Both the position numbers and the translations under genes were made by a program. The notes beneath the pieces were generated by a model. That model made no database searches and was not told where the DNA came from. It saw only the letters and a list, made by a program, of their open reading frames with translations. A stretch of DNA of 64,000 nucleotides, taken from the NCBI RefSeq assembly GCF_032452875.1, contig NW_026893848.1, positions 62,001-126,000 of the forward strand, given 5' to 3'. Each line of letters opens with the position of its first letter. Positions within the stretch are counted from its first letter, which is position 1. This DNA comes from Bos javanicus. Its lineage: Eukaryota; Chordata; Mammalia; Artiodactyla; Bovidae. Shown in pieces: positions 42,501 through 57,640 of the stretch.

Positions 42501-44061
42501 ATCACATGACTGCGCAAGAACTGTTCACGTGGATATCATACACTGGACACGTGACAGATCATGCACTGATCACGTGACTGATCATGCACTGATCTGGTGG
42601 CTATCATGCATTGATCACGTGATTGGTCATACACAGATCACATGACTGATCATGCACTGATCACGTGACTGCACATGCACTGATCATGTAAATGTAGGCA
42701 ATGATCACATGGCTATCATGCACTGATCACGTGGCTGATCATGCACTGATCATGAGACTGAGCATGCACTGATCACGTAGCTATCATGCATTGATCAATT
42801 GGCTATCATGCACTGATCACGTGGCTGATCATACACTGATCACGTGGCTGATCATGCACTAATCACGTTGCTTATCATGCACTGATCAGGTGGCTATCAT
42901 GCACTGATCATTGACTGATCATGCACTGATCACGTGCCTGATCATTCACTGATCACCTGGCTGATCATGCACTGATCACGAAGCTGATCATACACTGATC
43001 ACGTGACTGCATGCACTGATCATTTCGATGATCATGCATTGATCAAGGGGCTGATCATGCACTGACCACGTGGCTGATCCTACAATGATCACGTGACTGA
43101 TCATGCACTGATCACGTGGCTGACCATGCACTGATCACGAAGCTGATCATACACTGATCACGTGACTGTGCATGCACTGATAACGTGGGTGATCATGCAC
43201 TGATCACGTGTTTGATCATGCAATGATCACGTGGCTGATCATACACTGTTCATGTGCCTGATCATGCACTAAATATGTTGCGGATCATGCACTGATCACG
43301 TAGCTGATCATACACTGATCACCTGGCTGATCATACTCTGATCACCTGGCTGATCAGACACTGATCACGTGGCTGATCATACTCTGAACACGAAGCTGAT
43401 CATACACTGATCACGTGACTGCATGCACTGATCAATTGACTGCCCATGCACTGATCACGTGGATGATCATGCGCTGATCATGTGACTGATCATGCACTAA
43501 AAAAATGGCTGATCAAGCCCTGATCACATGACTGATCATGCACTGTTCACGAAGCTGATCATACAATGATCACGTGACTGTGCATGCACTGATCACTTGG
43601 CTGATCATGCACAGATCACATGGCTATCATGCACTGATCACTTGATTGTGCATGCAATAATCACGTGGATGATCATGCATTTATCACGTGGCTGATCATG
43701 CACTAATCACAAGGGTGATCATGAACTGATCACGTGACTTAGCATGCTGTGATCTCGTGTCTGAATGGTGCTGATCATGTGACTAATCAAGAACTGATCA
43801 CGTGGCTATCATGCACTGATCACGTGGCTGATCATACACTGATCACGTGGCTATCATGCACTGATCACTTGATTGTGCATGCAATAATCACGTGGATGAT
43901 CATGCATGTATCACCTGGCTGATCATGCACTAATCACAAGGGTGATCATGAACTGATCACGTGACTTAGCATGCTGTGATCTCAGGTCTGAGTGGTGCTA
44001 ATCATGTGACTAATCAAGAACTGATCACGTGGCTCTCATGCACTGATGATGTGCCTCAGGA
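39346..44061 (+). repeat. HOR unit 12 (4,716 bp, same type as 11)
   Basis: Same intervals as unit 11: 725, 1,186, 1,179, 1,063 and 563 bp (B 40071, D 41257 and 42436, A7 43499). Only scattered substitutions were seen between units 11, 12 and 13, for example GGACATGTGAC near 41,366. Confidence 0.92.
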
Positions 44062-44294
44062 GGCAATAACCAAAGAGCTGAGCAGGCACGAATCACGCAA
44101 TCAGCAGGCAATAATCATGGACCTCAGCTGTGATGAATCATGCTGCTCAGCTGGCAATCATCAAGCAGCTGAATAGGCAGGAATCAGACGGCTCAGCTGG
44201 CCATTGTCAAGCAGATGAGCAGGCAGGAATCACGCAGCTCAGCTGGCAATTGTCAAGCAGCGGAGCAGACAGGAAAAACGGAGCTCAGTAGGCC
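44062..44294 (+). repeat. M block 13
   Basis: 233 bp, appears the same as copy 12 including the upstream CTCAGG variant and ACCAAAGAG. Confidence 0.92.
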
Positions 44295-47200
44295 CTGATC
44301 ACGTGACTGAGCACACACTGATCACGTGACTGATAATGAACTGATCACGAGGCTATAATGCACTGATCACCTGACTGCGCATGCACTGATCATGTGGATG
44401 ATCATACACTGATCACGTGGCTGATCACGCAATGATCACGTGACTGATCATGCACTGATCACGTGGCTATCATGCACTGCTCACATGACTGAGCATGCAC
44501 TGATCACGTAGCTATCATGCATTGATCACTTGGCTATCATGCACTAATCACGTGGCTGATCATGCACTGATCACGAAGCTGATCATACACTGATCACGGG
44601 ACTGTGCATGCACTGATCACGTGGCTGATCATGCACTGATCACGTGGCTGATCATGCAATGATAACCTGGCTATCATACACTGATCACGTGACTGATCAT
44701 GCACTCTTCACTGGCCTGATCATGCACTGATCCCGTGGCTGATCATGCAATGATCAGGAAGCTGATCATACACTGATCACGTGACTCTGCCTGCTGTGTG
44801 GCTGATCATGCACTGATCACGTGGCTGATCATACACTGATCACGTCGCTGATCATGCACTGATCACCGTGCGGATCATGAACTGATCACGTGGCTGATCA
44901 TACACTGATCACGTGGCTGTTCATGCACTGATCACGTGGCTGATCATACACTTATCAAATTACTGATAATGCACTGATCACGTGCCTGATTATGCACTGA
45001 TCACGAAGCTGACCATACACTGACTGTGCATGCACTGATCACGTGGCTGATAATGCACTGATCACGTGGCTGATCATGCACTGATCACCTGGCTGATCAT
45101 ACACTGATCACGTGGCTGATCATGCACTGATCACGTGTCTGATCATCCACTGATTTGAAGCTGATCATACACTGATCACGTGATTCCTGCACTGATCACG
45201 GGGCTGATCATGCACATATCAAGTGGCTGATCAAGCACTGATCACGTGACTGATCATTCACTGATCACGTGACTGATCATGCACTGATCACGTGGCTGAT
45301 CATGCACTAATCACGTAGCTGATCATATACTGATCACGTGACTGTGCATGCACTGATAACTTGGCTGATCATGCCCTGATCACGAGGCTGATCATGCACT
45401 GATCACATGGCTGATCATACACTGATCACGTGCCTGATCATGCACTAATCACGTTGCAGAACATGCACTATTCACGTGGCTGATCATACACTGATCACGT
45501 GGCTGACCATACTCTGATCACGTGGCTGATCATACACTGATCACGCGGCTGATCATGCACTGATCACGTGTCTATCATGCACTAATCACGTGAATGCGCA
45601 TGAACTGATCACTTACCTGTTCATGCAGTGATTCCGTGGCTATCATGCACTGATCACGTGGCTGATCATGCACTGATCACATGACTGATTAAGCACTGCG
45701 CGCGTAGCTATAATGCACTGATCACATGACTGCGCATGCCATGATCATGTGACTGATCATGCACTGATCACGTGGCTATCATGCACTGATAACGTGGCTG
45801 ATCATGCAGTGATCATGTGACTGATTATGCACTGATCGCGAAGCTATCATGCACTGATCACATGACAGCTCATGCCATGATTGTGTGACTGATCATGCAC
45901 TGATCACGTGGCTATCATGCACTGATCATATGGCTAATCATACATTGATCACCTAAATAATCATGCACTCATCCCGGGGCGGTCTTGCACTGATCACGTG
46001 GCTGATCAGGCACTGATAACTTAGCTATCATGCACTGATCACATGACTGCGCAAGAACTGTTCACGTGGATATCATACACTGGACACGTGACAGATCATG
46101 CACTGATCACGTGACTGATCATGCACTGATCTGGTGGCTATCATGCATTGATCACGTGATTGGTCATACACAGATCACGTGACTGATCATGCACTGATCA
46201 CGTGACTGCACATGCACTGATCATGTAAATGTAGGCAATGATCACATGGCTATCATGCACTGATCACGTGGCTGATCATGCACTGATCATGAGACTGAGC
46301 ATGCACTGATCACGTGGCAGATCATACACTGATTTGAAGCTGATCATAGACTGATCACGTGATTCATGCACTGATCACGGGGCTGATCATGCACATATCA
46401 AGTGGCTGATCAAGCACTGATCACGTGACTGATCATTCACTGATCACGTGACTGATCATGCACTGATCACGTGGCTGATCATGCACTAATCACGTAGCTG
46501 ATCATATACTGATCACGTGACTGTGCATGCACTGATAACTTGGCTGATCATGCCCTGATCACGAGGCTGATCATGCACTGATCACATGGCTGATCATACA
46601 CTGATCACGTGCCTGATCATGCACTAATCACGTTGCGGAACATGCACTATTCACGTGGCTGATCATACACTGATCACGTGGCTGACCATACTCTGATCAC
46701 GTGGCTGATCATACACTGATCACGCGGCTGATCATGCACTGATCACGTGTCTATCATGCACTAATCACGTGAATGCGCATGAACTGATCACTTACCTGTT
46801 CATGCAGTGATTCCGTGGCTATCATGCACTGATCACGTGGCTGATCATGCACTGATCACATGACTGATTAAGCACTGCTCGCGTAGCTATAATGCACTGA
46901 TCACATGACTGCGCATGCCATGATCATGTGACTGATCATGCACTGATCACGTGGCTATCATGCACTGATAACGTGGCTGATCATGCAGTGATCATGTGAC
47001 TGATTATGCACTGATCGCGAGGCTATCATGCACTGATCACATGACAGCTCATGCCATGATCGCGTGACTGATCATGCACTGATCACGTGGCTATCATGCA
47101 CTGATCATATGGCTAATCATACATTGATCACCTAAATAATCATGCACTCATCCCGGGCGGTCTTGCACTGATCACGTGGCTGATCAGGCACTGATAACTT

Positions 47201-48776
47201 AGCTATCATGCACTGATCACATGACTGCGCAAGAACTGTTCACGTGGATATCATACACTGGACACGTGACAGATCATGCACTGATCACGTGACTGATCAT
47301 GCACTGATCTGGTGGCTATCATGCATTGATCACGTGATTGGTCATACACAGATCACGTGACTGATCATGCACTGATCACGTGACTGCACATGCACTGATC
47401 ATGTAAATGTAGGCAATGATCACATGGCTATCATGCACTGATCACGTGGCTGATCATGCACTGATCATGAGACTGAGCATGCACTGATCACGTAGCTATC
47501 ATGCATTGATCAATTGGCTATCATGCACTGATCACGTGGCTGATCATACACTGATCACGTGGCTGATCATGCACTAATCACGTTGCTTATCATGCACTGA
47601 TCAGGTGGCTATCATGCACTGATCATTGACTGATCATGCACTGATCACGTGCCTGATCATTCACTGATCACCTGGCTGATCATGCACTGATCACGAAGCT
47701 GATCATACACTGATCACGTGACTGCATGCACTGATCATTTCGATGATCATGCATTGATCAAGGGGCTGATCATGCACTGACCACGTGGCTGATCCTACAA
47801 TGATCACGTGACTGATCATGCACTGATCACGTGGCTGACCATGCACTGATCACGAAGCTGATCATACACTGATCACGTGACTGTGCATGCACTGATAACG
47901 TGGGTGATCATGCACTGATCACGTGTTTGATCATGCAATGATCACGTGGCTGATCATACACTGTTCATGTGCCTGATCATGCACTAAATATGTTGCGGAT
48001 CATGCACTGATCACGTAGCTGATCATACACTGATCACCTGGCTGATCATACTCTGATCACCTGGCTGATCAGACACTGATCACGTGGCTGATCATACTCT
48101 GAACACGAAGCTGATCATACACTGATCACGTGACTGCATGCACTGATCAATTGACTGCCCATGCACTGATCACGTGGATGATCATGCGCTGATCATGTGA
48201 CTGATCATGCACTAAAAAAATGGCTGATCAAGCCCTGATCACATGACTGATCATGCACTGTTCACGAAGCTGATCATACAATGATCACGTGACTGTGCAT
48301 GCACTGATCACTTGGCTGATCATGCACAGATCACATGGCTATCATGCACTGATCACTTGATTGTGCATGCAATAATCACGTGGATGATCATGCATTTATC
48401 ACGTGGCTGATCATGCACTAATCACAAGGGTGATCATGAACTGATCACGTGACTTAGCATGCTGTGATCTCGTGTCTGAATGGTGCTGATCATGTGACTA
48501 ATCAAGAACTGATCACGTGGCTATCATGCACTGATCACGTGGCTGATCATACACTGATCACGTGGCTATCATGCACTGATCACTTGATTGTGCATGCAAT
48601 AATCACGTGGATGATCATGCATGTATCACCTGGCTGATCATGCACTAATCACAAGGGTGATCATGAACTGAGCACGTGACTTAGCATGCTGTGATCTCGG
48701 GTCTGAGTGGTGCTAATCATGTGACTAATCAAGAACTGATCACGTGGCTCTCATGCACTGATGATGTGCCTCAGGA
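44062..48776 (+). repeat. HOR unit 13 (4,715 bp, same type as 11)
   Basis: Intervals 725, 1,186, 1,179, 1,062 and 563 bp (B 44787, D 45973 and 47152, A7 48214). The one-base shortening is a G missing from the second D (CCCGGGCGG), shared with the first D of unit 14. Confidence 0.92.
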
Positions 48777-49009
48777 GGCAATAACCGAAGAGCTGAGCAG
48801 GCACGAATCACGCAATCAGCAGGCAATAATCATGGACCTCAGCTGTGATGAATCATGCTGCTCAGCTGGCAATCATCAAGCAGCTGAATAGGCAGGAATC
48901 AGACGGCTCAGCTGGCCATTGTCAAGCAGATGAGCAGGCAGGAATCACGCAGCTCAGCTGGCAATTGTCAAGCAGCGGAGCAGACAGGAAAAACGGAGCT
49001 CAGTAGGCC
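48777..49009 (+). repeat. M block 14
   Basis: 233 bp, derived state, ACCGAAGAG. Just upstream, near 48,670, GAACTGAGCACG replaces GAACTGATCACG, shared with copy 15. Confidence 0.92.
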
Positions 49010-52000
49010 CTGATCACGTGACTGAGCACACACTGATCACGTGACTGATAATGAACTGATCACGAGGCTATAATGCACTGATCACCTGACTGCGCATGCA
49101 CTGATCATGTGGATGATCATACACTGATCACGTGGCTGATCACGCAATGATCACGTGACTGATCATGCACTGATCACGTGGCTATCATGCACTGCTCACA
49201 TGACTGAGCATGCACTGATCACGTAGCTATCATGCATTGATCACTTGGCTATCATGCACTAATCACGTGGCTGATCATGCACTGATCACGAAGCTGATCA
49301 TACACTGATCACGGGACTGTGCATGCACTGATCACGTGGCTGATCATGCACTGATCACGTGGCTGATCATGCAATGATAACCTGGCTATCATACACTGAT
49401 CACGTGACTGATCATGCACTCTTCACTGGCCTGATCATGCACTGATCCCGTGGCTGATCATGCAATGATCAGGAAGCTGATCATACACTGATCACGTGAC
49501 TCTGCCTGCTGTGTGGCTGATCATGCACTGATCACGTGGCTGATCATACACTGATCACGTCGCTGATCATGCACTGATCACCGTGCGGATCATGAACTGA
49601 TCACGTGGCTGATCATACACTGATCACGTGGCTGTTCATGCACTGATCACGTGGCTGATCATACACTTATCAAATTACTGATAATGCACTGATCACGTGC
49701 CTGATTATGCACTGATCACGAAGCTGACCATACACTGACTGTGCATGCACTGATCACGTGGCTGATAATGCACTGATCACGTGGCTGATCATGCACTGAT
49801 CACCTGGCTGATCATACACTGATCACGTGGCTGATCATGCACTGATCACGTGTCTGATCATCCACTGATTTGAAGCTGATCATACACTGATCACGTGATT
49901 CCTGCACTGATCACGGGGCTGATCATGCACATATCAAGTGGCTGATCAAGCACTGATCACGTGACTGATCATTCACTGATCACGTGACTGATCATGCACT
50001 GATCACGTGGCTGATCATGCACTAATCACGTAGCTGATCATACACTGATCACGCGGCTGATCATGCACTGATCACGTGTCTATCATGCACTAATCACGTG
50101 AATGCGCATGAACTGATCACTTACCTGTTCATGCAGTGATTCCGTGGCTATCATGCACTGATCACGTGGCTGATCATGCACTGATCACATGACTGATTAA
50201 GCACTGCTCGCGTAGCTATAATGCACTGATCACATGACTGCGCATGCCATGATCATGTGACTGATCATGCACTGATCACGTGGCTATCATGCACTGATAA
50301 CGTGGCTGATCATGCAGTGATCATGTGACTGATTATGCACTGATCGCGAAGCTATCATGCACTGATCACATGACAGCTCATGCCATGATCGCGTGACTGA
50401 TCATGCACTGATCACGTGGCTATCATGCACTGATCATATGGCTAATCATACATTGATCACCTAAATAATCATGCACTCATCCCGGGCGGTCTTGCACTGA
50501 TCACGTGGCTGATCAGGCACTGATAACTTAGCTATCATGCACTGATCACATGACTGCGCAAGAACTGTTCACGTGGATATCATACACTGGACACGTGACA
50601 GATCATGCACTGATCACGTGACTGATCATGCACTGATCTGGTGGCTATCATGCATTGATCACGTGATTGGTCATACACAGATCACGTGACTGATCATGCA
50701 CTGATCACGTGACTGCACATGCACTGATCATGTAAATGTAGGCAATGATCACATGGCTATCATGCACTGATCACGTGGCTGATCATGCACTGATCATGAG
50801 ACTGAGCATGCACTGATCACGTGGCAGATCATACACTGATTTGAAGCTGATCATAGACTGATCACGTGATTCATGCACTGATCACGGGGCTGATCATGCA
50901 CATATCAAGTGGCTGATCAAGCACTGATCACGTGACTGATCATTCACTGATCACGTGACTGATCATGCACTGATCACGTGGCTGATCATGCACTAATCAC
51001 GTAGCTGATCATATACTGATCACGTGACTGTGCATGCACTGATAACTTGGCTGATCATGCCCTGATCACGAGGCTGATCATGCACTGATCACATGGCTGA
51101 TCATACACTGATCACGTGCCTGATCATGCACTAATCACGTTGCGGAACATGCACTATTCACGTGGCTGATCATACACTGATCACGTGGCTGACCATACTC
51201 TGATCACGTGGCTGATCATACACTGATCACGCGGCTGATCATGCACTGATCACGTGTCTATCATGCACTAATCACGTGAATGCGCATGAACTGATCACTT
51301 ACCTGTTCATGCAGTGATTCCGTGGCTATCATGCACTGATCACGTGGCTGATCATGCACTGATCACATGACTGATTAAGCACTGCTCGCGTAGCTATAAT
51401 GCACTGATCACATGACTGCGCATGCCATGATCATGTGACTGATCATGCACTGATCACGTGGCTATCATGCACTGATAACGTGGCTGATCATGCAGTGATC
51501 ATGTGACTGATTATGCACTGATCGCGAAGCTATCATGCACTGATCACATGACAGCTCATGCCATGATCGCGTGACTGATCATGCACTGATCACGTGGCTA
51601 TCATGCACTGATCATATGGCTAATCATACATTGATCACCTAAATAATCATGCACTCATCCCGGGGCGGTCTTGCACTGATCACGTGGCTGATCAGGCACT
51701 GATAACTTAGCTATCATGCACTGATCACATGACTGCGCAAGAACTGTTCACGTGGATATCATACACTGGACACGTGACAGATCATGCACTGATCACGTGA
51801 CTGATCATGCACTGATCTGGTGGCTATCATGCATTGATCACGTGATTGGTCATACACAGATCACATGACTGATCATGCACTGATCACGTGACTGCACATG
51901 CACTGATCATGTAAATGTAGGCAATGATCACATGGCTATCATGCACTGATCACGTGGCTGATCATGCACTGATCATGAGACTGAGCATGCACTGATCAGG

Positions 52001-53284
52001 TAGCTATCATGCATTGATCAATTGGCTATCATGCACTGATCACGTGGCTGATCATACACTGATCACGTGGCTGATCATGCACTAATCACGTTGCTTATCA
52101 TGCACTGATCAGGTGGCTATCATGCACTGATCATTGACTGATCATGCACTGATCACGTGCCTGATCATTCACTGATCACCTGGCTGATCATGCACTGATC
52201 ACGAAGCTGATCATACACTGATCACGTGACTGCATGCACTGATCATTTCGATGATCATGCATTGATCAAGGGGCTGATCATGCACTGACCACGTGGCTGA
52301 TCCTACAATGATCACGTGACTGATCATGCACTGATCACGTGGCTGACCATGCACTGATCACGAAGCTGATCATACACTGATCACGTGACTGTGCATGCAC
52401 TGATAACGTGGGTGATCATGCACTGATCACGTGTTTGATCATGCAATGATCACGTGGCTGATCATACACTGTTCATGTGCCTGATCATGCACTAAATATG
52501 TTGCGGATCATGCACTGATCACGTAGCTGATCATACACTGATCACCTGGCTGATCATACTCTGATCACCTGGCTGATCAGACACTGATCACGTGGCTGAT
52601 CATACTCTGAACACGAAGCTGATCATACACTGATCACGTGACTGCATGCACTGATCAATTGACTGCCCATGCACTGATCACGTGGATGATCATGCGCTGA
52701 TCATGTGACTGATCATGCACTAAAAAAATGGCTGATCAAGCCCTGATCACATGACTGATCATGCACTGTTCACGAAGCTGATCATACAATGATCACGTGA
52801 CTGTGCATGCACTGATCACTTGGCTGATCATGCACAGATCACATGGCTATCATGCACTGATCACTTGATTGTGCATGCAATAATCACGTGGATGATCATG
52901 CATTTATCACGTGGCTGATCATGCACTAATCACAAGGGTGATCATGAACTGATCACGTGACTTAGCATGCTGTGATCTCGTGTCTGAATGGTGCTGATCA
53001 TGTGACTAATCAAGAACTGATCACGTGGCTATCATGCACTGATCACGTGGCTGATCATACACTGATCACGTGGCTATCATGCACTGATCACTTGATTGTG
53101 CATGCAATAATCACGTGGATGATCATGCATGTATCACCTGGCTGATCATGCACTAATCACAAGGGTGATCATGAACTGAGCACGTGACTTAGCATGCTGT
53201 GATCTCAGGTCTGAGTGGTGCTAATCATGTGACTAATCAAGAACTGATCACGTGGCTCTCATGCACTGATGATGTGCCTCAGGA
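48777..53284 (+). repeat. HOR unit 14 (4,508 bp, type 11 with 207-bp loss)
   Basis: M to B 725, B to D1 979, D1 to D2 1,178, D2 to A7 1,063, A7 to M 563 bp. B to D1 is 207 bp shorter than in units 11-13, exactly nine monomers of 23 bp. The join is near 50,030-50,060, where GTAGCTGATCATACACTG runs into ATCACGCGGCTG. Confidence 0.9.
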
Positions 53285-53517
53285 GGCAATAACCAAAGAG
53301 CTGAGCAGGCACGAATCACGCAATCAGCAGGCAATAATCATGGACCTCAGCTGTGATGAATCATGCTGCTCAGCTGGCAATCATCAAGCAGCTGAATAGG
53401 CAGGAATCAGACGGCTCAGCTGGCCATTGTCAAGCAGATGAGCAGGCAGGAATCACGCAGCTCAGCTGGCAATTGTCAAGCAGCGGAGCAGACAGGAAAA
53501 ACGGAGCTCAGTAGGCC
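53285..53517 (+). repeat. M block 15
   Basis: 233 bp, ACCAAAGAG variant with upstream CTCAGG as in copies 12 and 13. It has the GAACTGAGCACG variant upstream, shared with copy 14, so it combines markers of both. Confidence 0.92.
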
Positions 53518-56500
53518 CTGATCACGTGACTGAGCACACACTGATCACGTGACTGATAATGAACTGATCACGAGGCTATAATGCACTGATCACCTGACTG
53601 CGCATGCACTGATCATGTGGATGATCATACACTGATCACGTGGCTGATCACGCAATGATCACGTGACTGATCATGCACTGATCACGTGGCTATCATGCAC
53701 TGCTCACATGACTGAGCATGCACTGATCACGTAGCTATCATGCATTGATCACTTGGCTATCATGCACTAATCACGTGGCTGATCATGCACTGATCACGAA
53801 GCTGATCATACACTGATCACGGGACTGTGCATGCACTGATCACGTGGCTGATCATGCAATGATAACCTGGCTATCATACACTGATCACGTGACTGATCAT
53901 GCACTCTTCACTGGCCTGATCATGCACTGATCCCGTGGCTGATCATGCAATGATCAGGAAGCTGATCATACACTGATCACGTGACTCTGCCTGCTGTGTG
54001 GCTGATCATACACTGATCACGTGGCTGATCATACACTGATCATGTCGCTGATCATGCACTGATCACGGTGCGGATCATGAACTGATCACGTGTGTGATCA
54101 TACACTGATCACGTGGCTGTTCATGCACTGATCACGTGGCTGATCATACACTTATCAAATTACTGATAATGCACTGATCACGTGCCTGATTATGCACTGA
54201 TCACAAAGCTGACCATACACTGACTGTGCATGCACTGATCACGTGGCTGATAATGCACTGATCACGTGGCTGATCATGCACTGATCACCTGGCTGATCAT
54301 ACACTGATCACGTGGCTGTTCATGCACTGATCACGTGGCTGATCATACACTTATCAAATTACTGATAATGCACTGATCACGTGCCTGATTATGCACTGAT
54401 CACGAAGCTGACCATACACTGACTGTGCATGCACTGATCACGTGGCTGATAATGCACTGATCACGTGGCTGATCATGCACTGATCACCTGGCTGATCATA
54501 CACTGATCACGTGGCTGATCATGCACTGATCACGTGTCTGATCATCCACTGATTTGAAGCTGATCATACACTGATCACGTGATTCCTGCACTGATCACGG
54601 GGCTGATCATGCACATATCAAGTGGCTGATCAAGCACTGATCACGTGACTGATCATTCACTGATCACGTGACTGATCATGCACTGATCACGTGGCTGATC
54701 ATGCACTAATCACGTAGCTGATCATATACTGATCACGTGACTGTGCATGCACTGATAACTTGGCTGATCATGCCCTGATCACGAGGCTGATCATGCACTG
54801 ATCACATGGCTGATCATACACTGATCACGTGCCTGATCATGCACTAATCACGTTGCGGAACATGCACTATTCACGTGGCTGATCATACACTGATCACGTG
54901 GCTGACCATACTCTGATCACGTGGCTGATCATACACTGATCACGGGGCTGATCATGCACTGATCACGTGTCTATCATGCACTAATCACGTGAATGCGCAT
55001 GAACTGATCACTTACCTCTTCATGCAGTGATTCCGTGGCTATCATGCACTGATCACATGACTGATTAAGCACTGCTCGCGTAGCTATAATGCACTGATCA
55101 CATGACTGCGCATGCCATGATCATGTGACTGATCATGCACTGATCACGTGGCTATCATGCACTGATAACGTGGCTGATCATGCAGTGATCATGTGACTGA
55201 TTATGCACTGATCGCGAAGCTATCATGCACTGATCACATGACAGCTCATGCCATGATCGCGTGACTGATCATGCACTGATCACGTGGCTATCATGCACTG
55301 ATCATATGGCTAATCATACATTGATCACCTAAATAATCATGCACTCATCCCGGGGCGGTCTTGCACTGATCACGTGGCTGATCAGGCACTGATAACTTAG
55401 CTATCATGCACTGATCACATGACTGCGCAAGAACTGTTCACGTGGATATCATACACTGGACACGTGACAGATCATGCACTGATCACGTGACTGATCATGC
55501 ACTGATCTGGTGGCTATCATGCATTGATCACGTGATTGGTCATACACAGATCACGTGACTGATCATGCACTGATCACGTGACTGCACATGCACTGATCAT
55601 GTAAATGTAGGCAATGATCACATGGCTATCATGCACTGATCACGTGGCTGATCATGCACTGATCATGAGACTGAGCATGCACTGATCACGTAGCTATCAT
55701 GCATTGATCAATTGGCTATCATGCACTGATCACGTGGCTGATCATACACTGATCACGTGGCTGATCATGCACTAATCACGTTGCTTATCATGCACTGATC
55801 AAGTGGCTATCATGCACTGATCACGTGGCTGATCATGCACTGCTCACATGGCTGATCGTACACTGATCACGTGGCTGATCATGCACTAATCACGTTCCTT
55901 ATCCTGCAATGATCAGGTTGCTATCATGCACTGATCACATGGCTGATCATACACTGATCAGGTGACTGCGCATGCACTGATCACATGACTGATCATGCAC
56001 TGATCATGTGGCTGATCATGCACTGATAAGCTGGCTATCATACACTGATCAGGTGACTGATCATGCACTCTTCACGTGCCTGATCATGCACTGATCACGT
56101 GGCTGATCATGCACTGAATACGAAGCTGATCATACACTGATCACGTGACTGTGCATGCACTGATAACTTGGCTGGTCATGCACTAATCCCGTGGCTGATC
56201 ATGCACTAATCACATTGCCGATCATGCACTGATCACGTGACTGATCATTCAATGATCTGGTGCCTATCATGCATTGATCCCGTGGTTGATCATACACTGA
56301 TCACATGACTGATCATGCACTGATATCCTGGCTATCATGCACTGATCACGTAGCTGATCATGCACTGATCAAGTGATTGAACATGCACTGAAGACGTGAC
56401 TGATCCTGCACTAATCACATGGCTATCATGCACTGATCATGTGACTGCGCATCCACTGATCTCGAGGATGATCGTACACTGATCACGTGGCTGATCAGGA

Positions 56501-56884
56501 ACTAATCACATGACTGACCATACAGTGATCACGTGTCTGAATATTGCTGATCATGTTATTGATCATGTGCTGATCAGGTGTGAATCATGCACTGATCACC
56601 TGACTGCGCATGCACTGACCATGTAACTGTAGGCAATTATCACATGGCTATCATGCAGTGATCACGTGGATGATCATGCACTGATCATGCACTGATCACG
56701 TAGCTATCATGCATTGATCACTTGGCTGTCATGCACTGATCACGTGGCTGATCATACACTGATCACGTGACTGCACATGCACTGATGACATGGCTGATCA
56801 TACAGTGATCACGTGGCTGATCACGCACTGATCATGTGGTTGATCATGCACTAATCACGTTGCTGATCATGCACTGATCAGGTG

Positions 56885-57640
56885 GCTATCATGCACTGCT
56901 TACGAGGCTGATCATGCACTGATCACATGGCAATCATGCACTGATCACGTGTCTTATCATACACTGATCATTGACTGATCATGCACTGATCACGTGCCTG
57001 ATCATTCACTGATCACCTGGCTGATCATGCACTGATCACGAAGCTGATCATACACTGATCACGTGACTGCATGCACTGATCATTTCGATGATCATGCACT
57101 GATCACGCGGCTGACCATGCACTGATCACGAAGCTGATCATACACTGATCACGTGACTGTGCATGCACTGATGACATGGCTGATCATACAGTGATCACGT
57201 GGCTGATCACGCACTGATCATGTGGTTGATCATGCACTAATCACGTTGCTGATCATGCAATGATCAGGTGGCTATCATGCACTGCTTACGAGGCTGATCA
57301 TGCACTGATCACATGGCAATCATGCACTGATCACGTGTCTTATCATACACTGATCCTTGACTGATCATGCACTGATCAGGTGGCTATCATGCACTGCTTA
57401 CGAGGCTGATCATGCACTGATCACATGGCAATCATGCACTGATCACGTGTCTTATCATACACTGATCATTGACTGATCATGCACTGATCACGTGCCTGAT
57501 CATTCACTGATCACCTGGCTGATCATGCACTGATCACGAAGCTGATCATACACTGATCACGTGACTGCATGCACTGATCATTTCGATGATCATGCACTGA
57601 TCACGCGGCTGACCATGCACTGATCACGAAGCTGATCATA
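56885..57640 (+). repeat. Nested duplications between C and A7 (unit 15)
   Basis: TGCACTGCTTACGAGGCTG occurs three times (near 56,892, 57,279 and 57,390). TCATTTCGATGATCATGCAC occurs twice about 498 bp apart (near 57,080 and 57,578). A piece with GATGACATGGCTG also recurs near 57,168. Overlapping rounds of unequal exchange explain this best. Boundaries are approximate. Confidence 0.78.
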
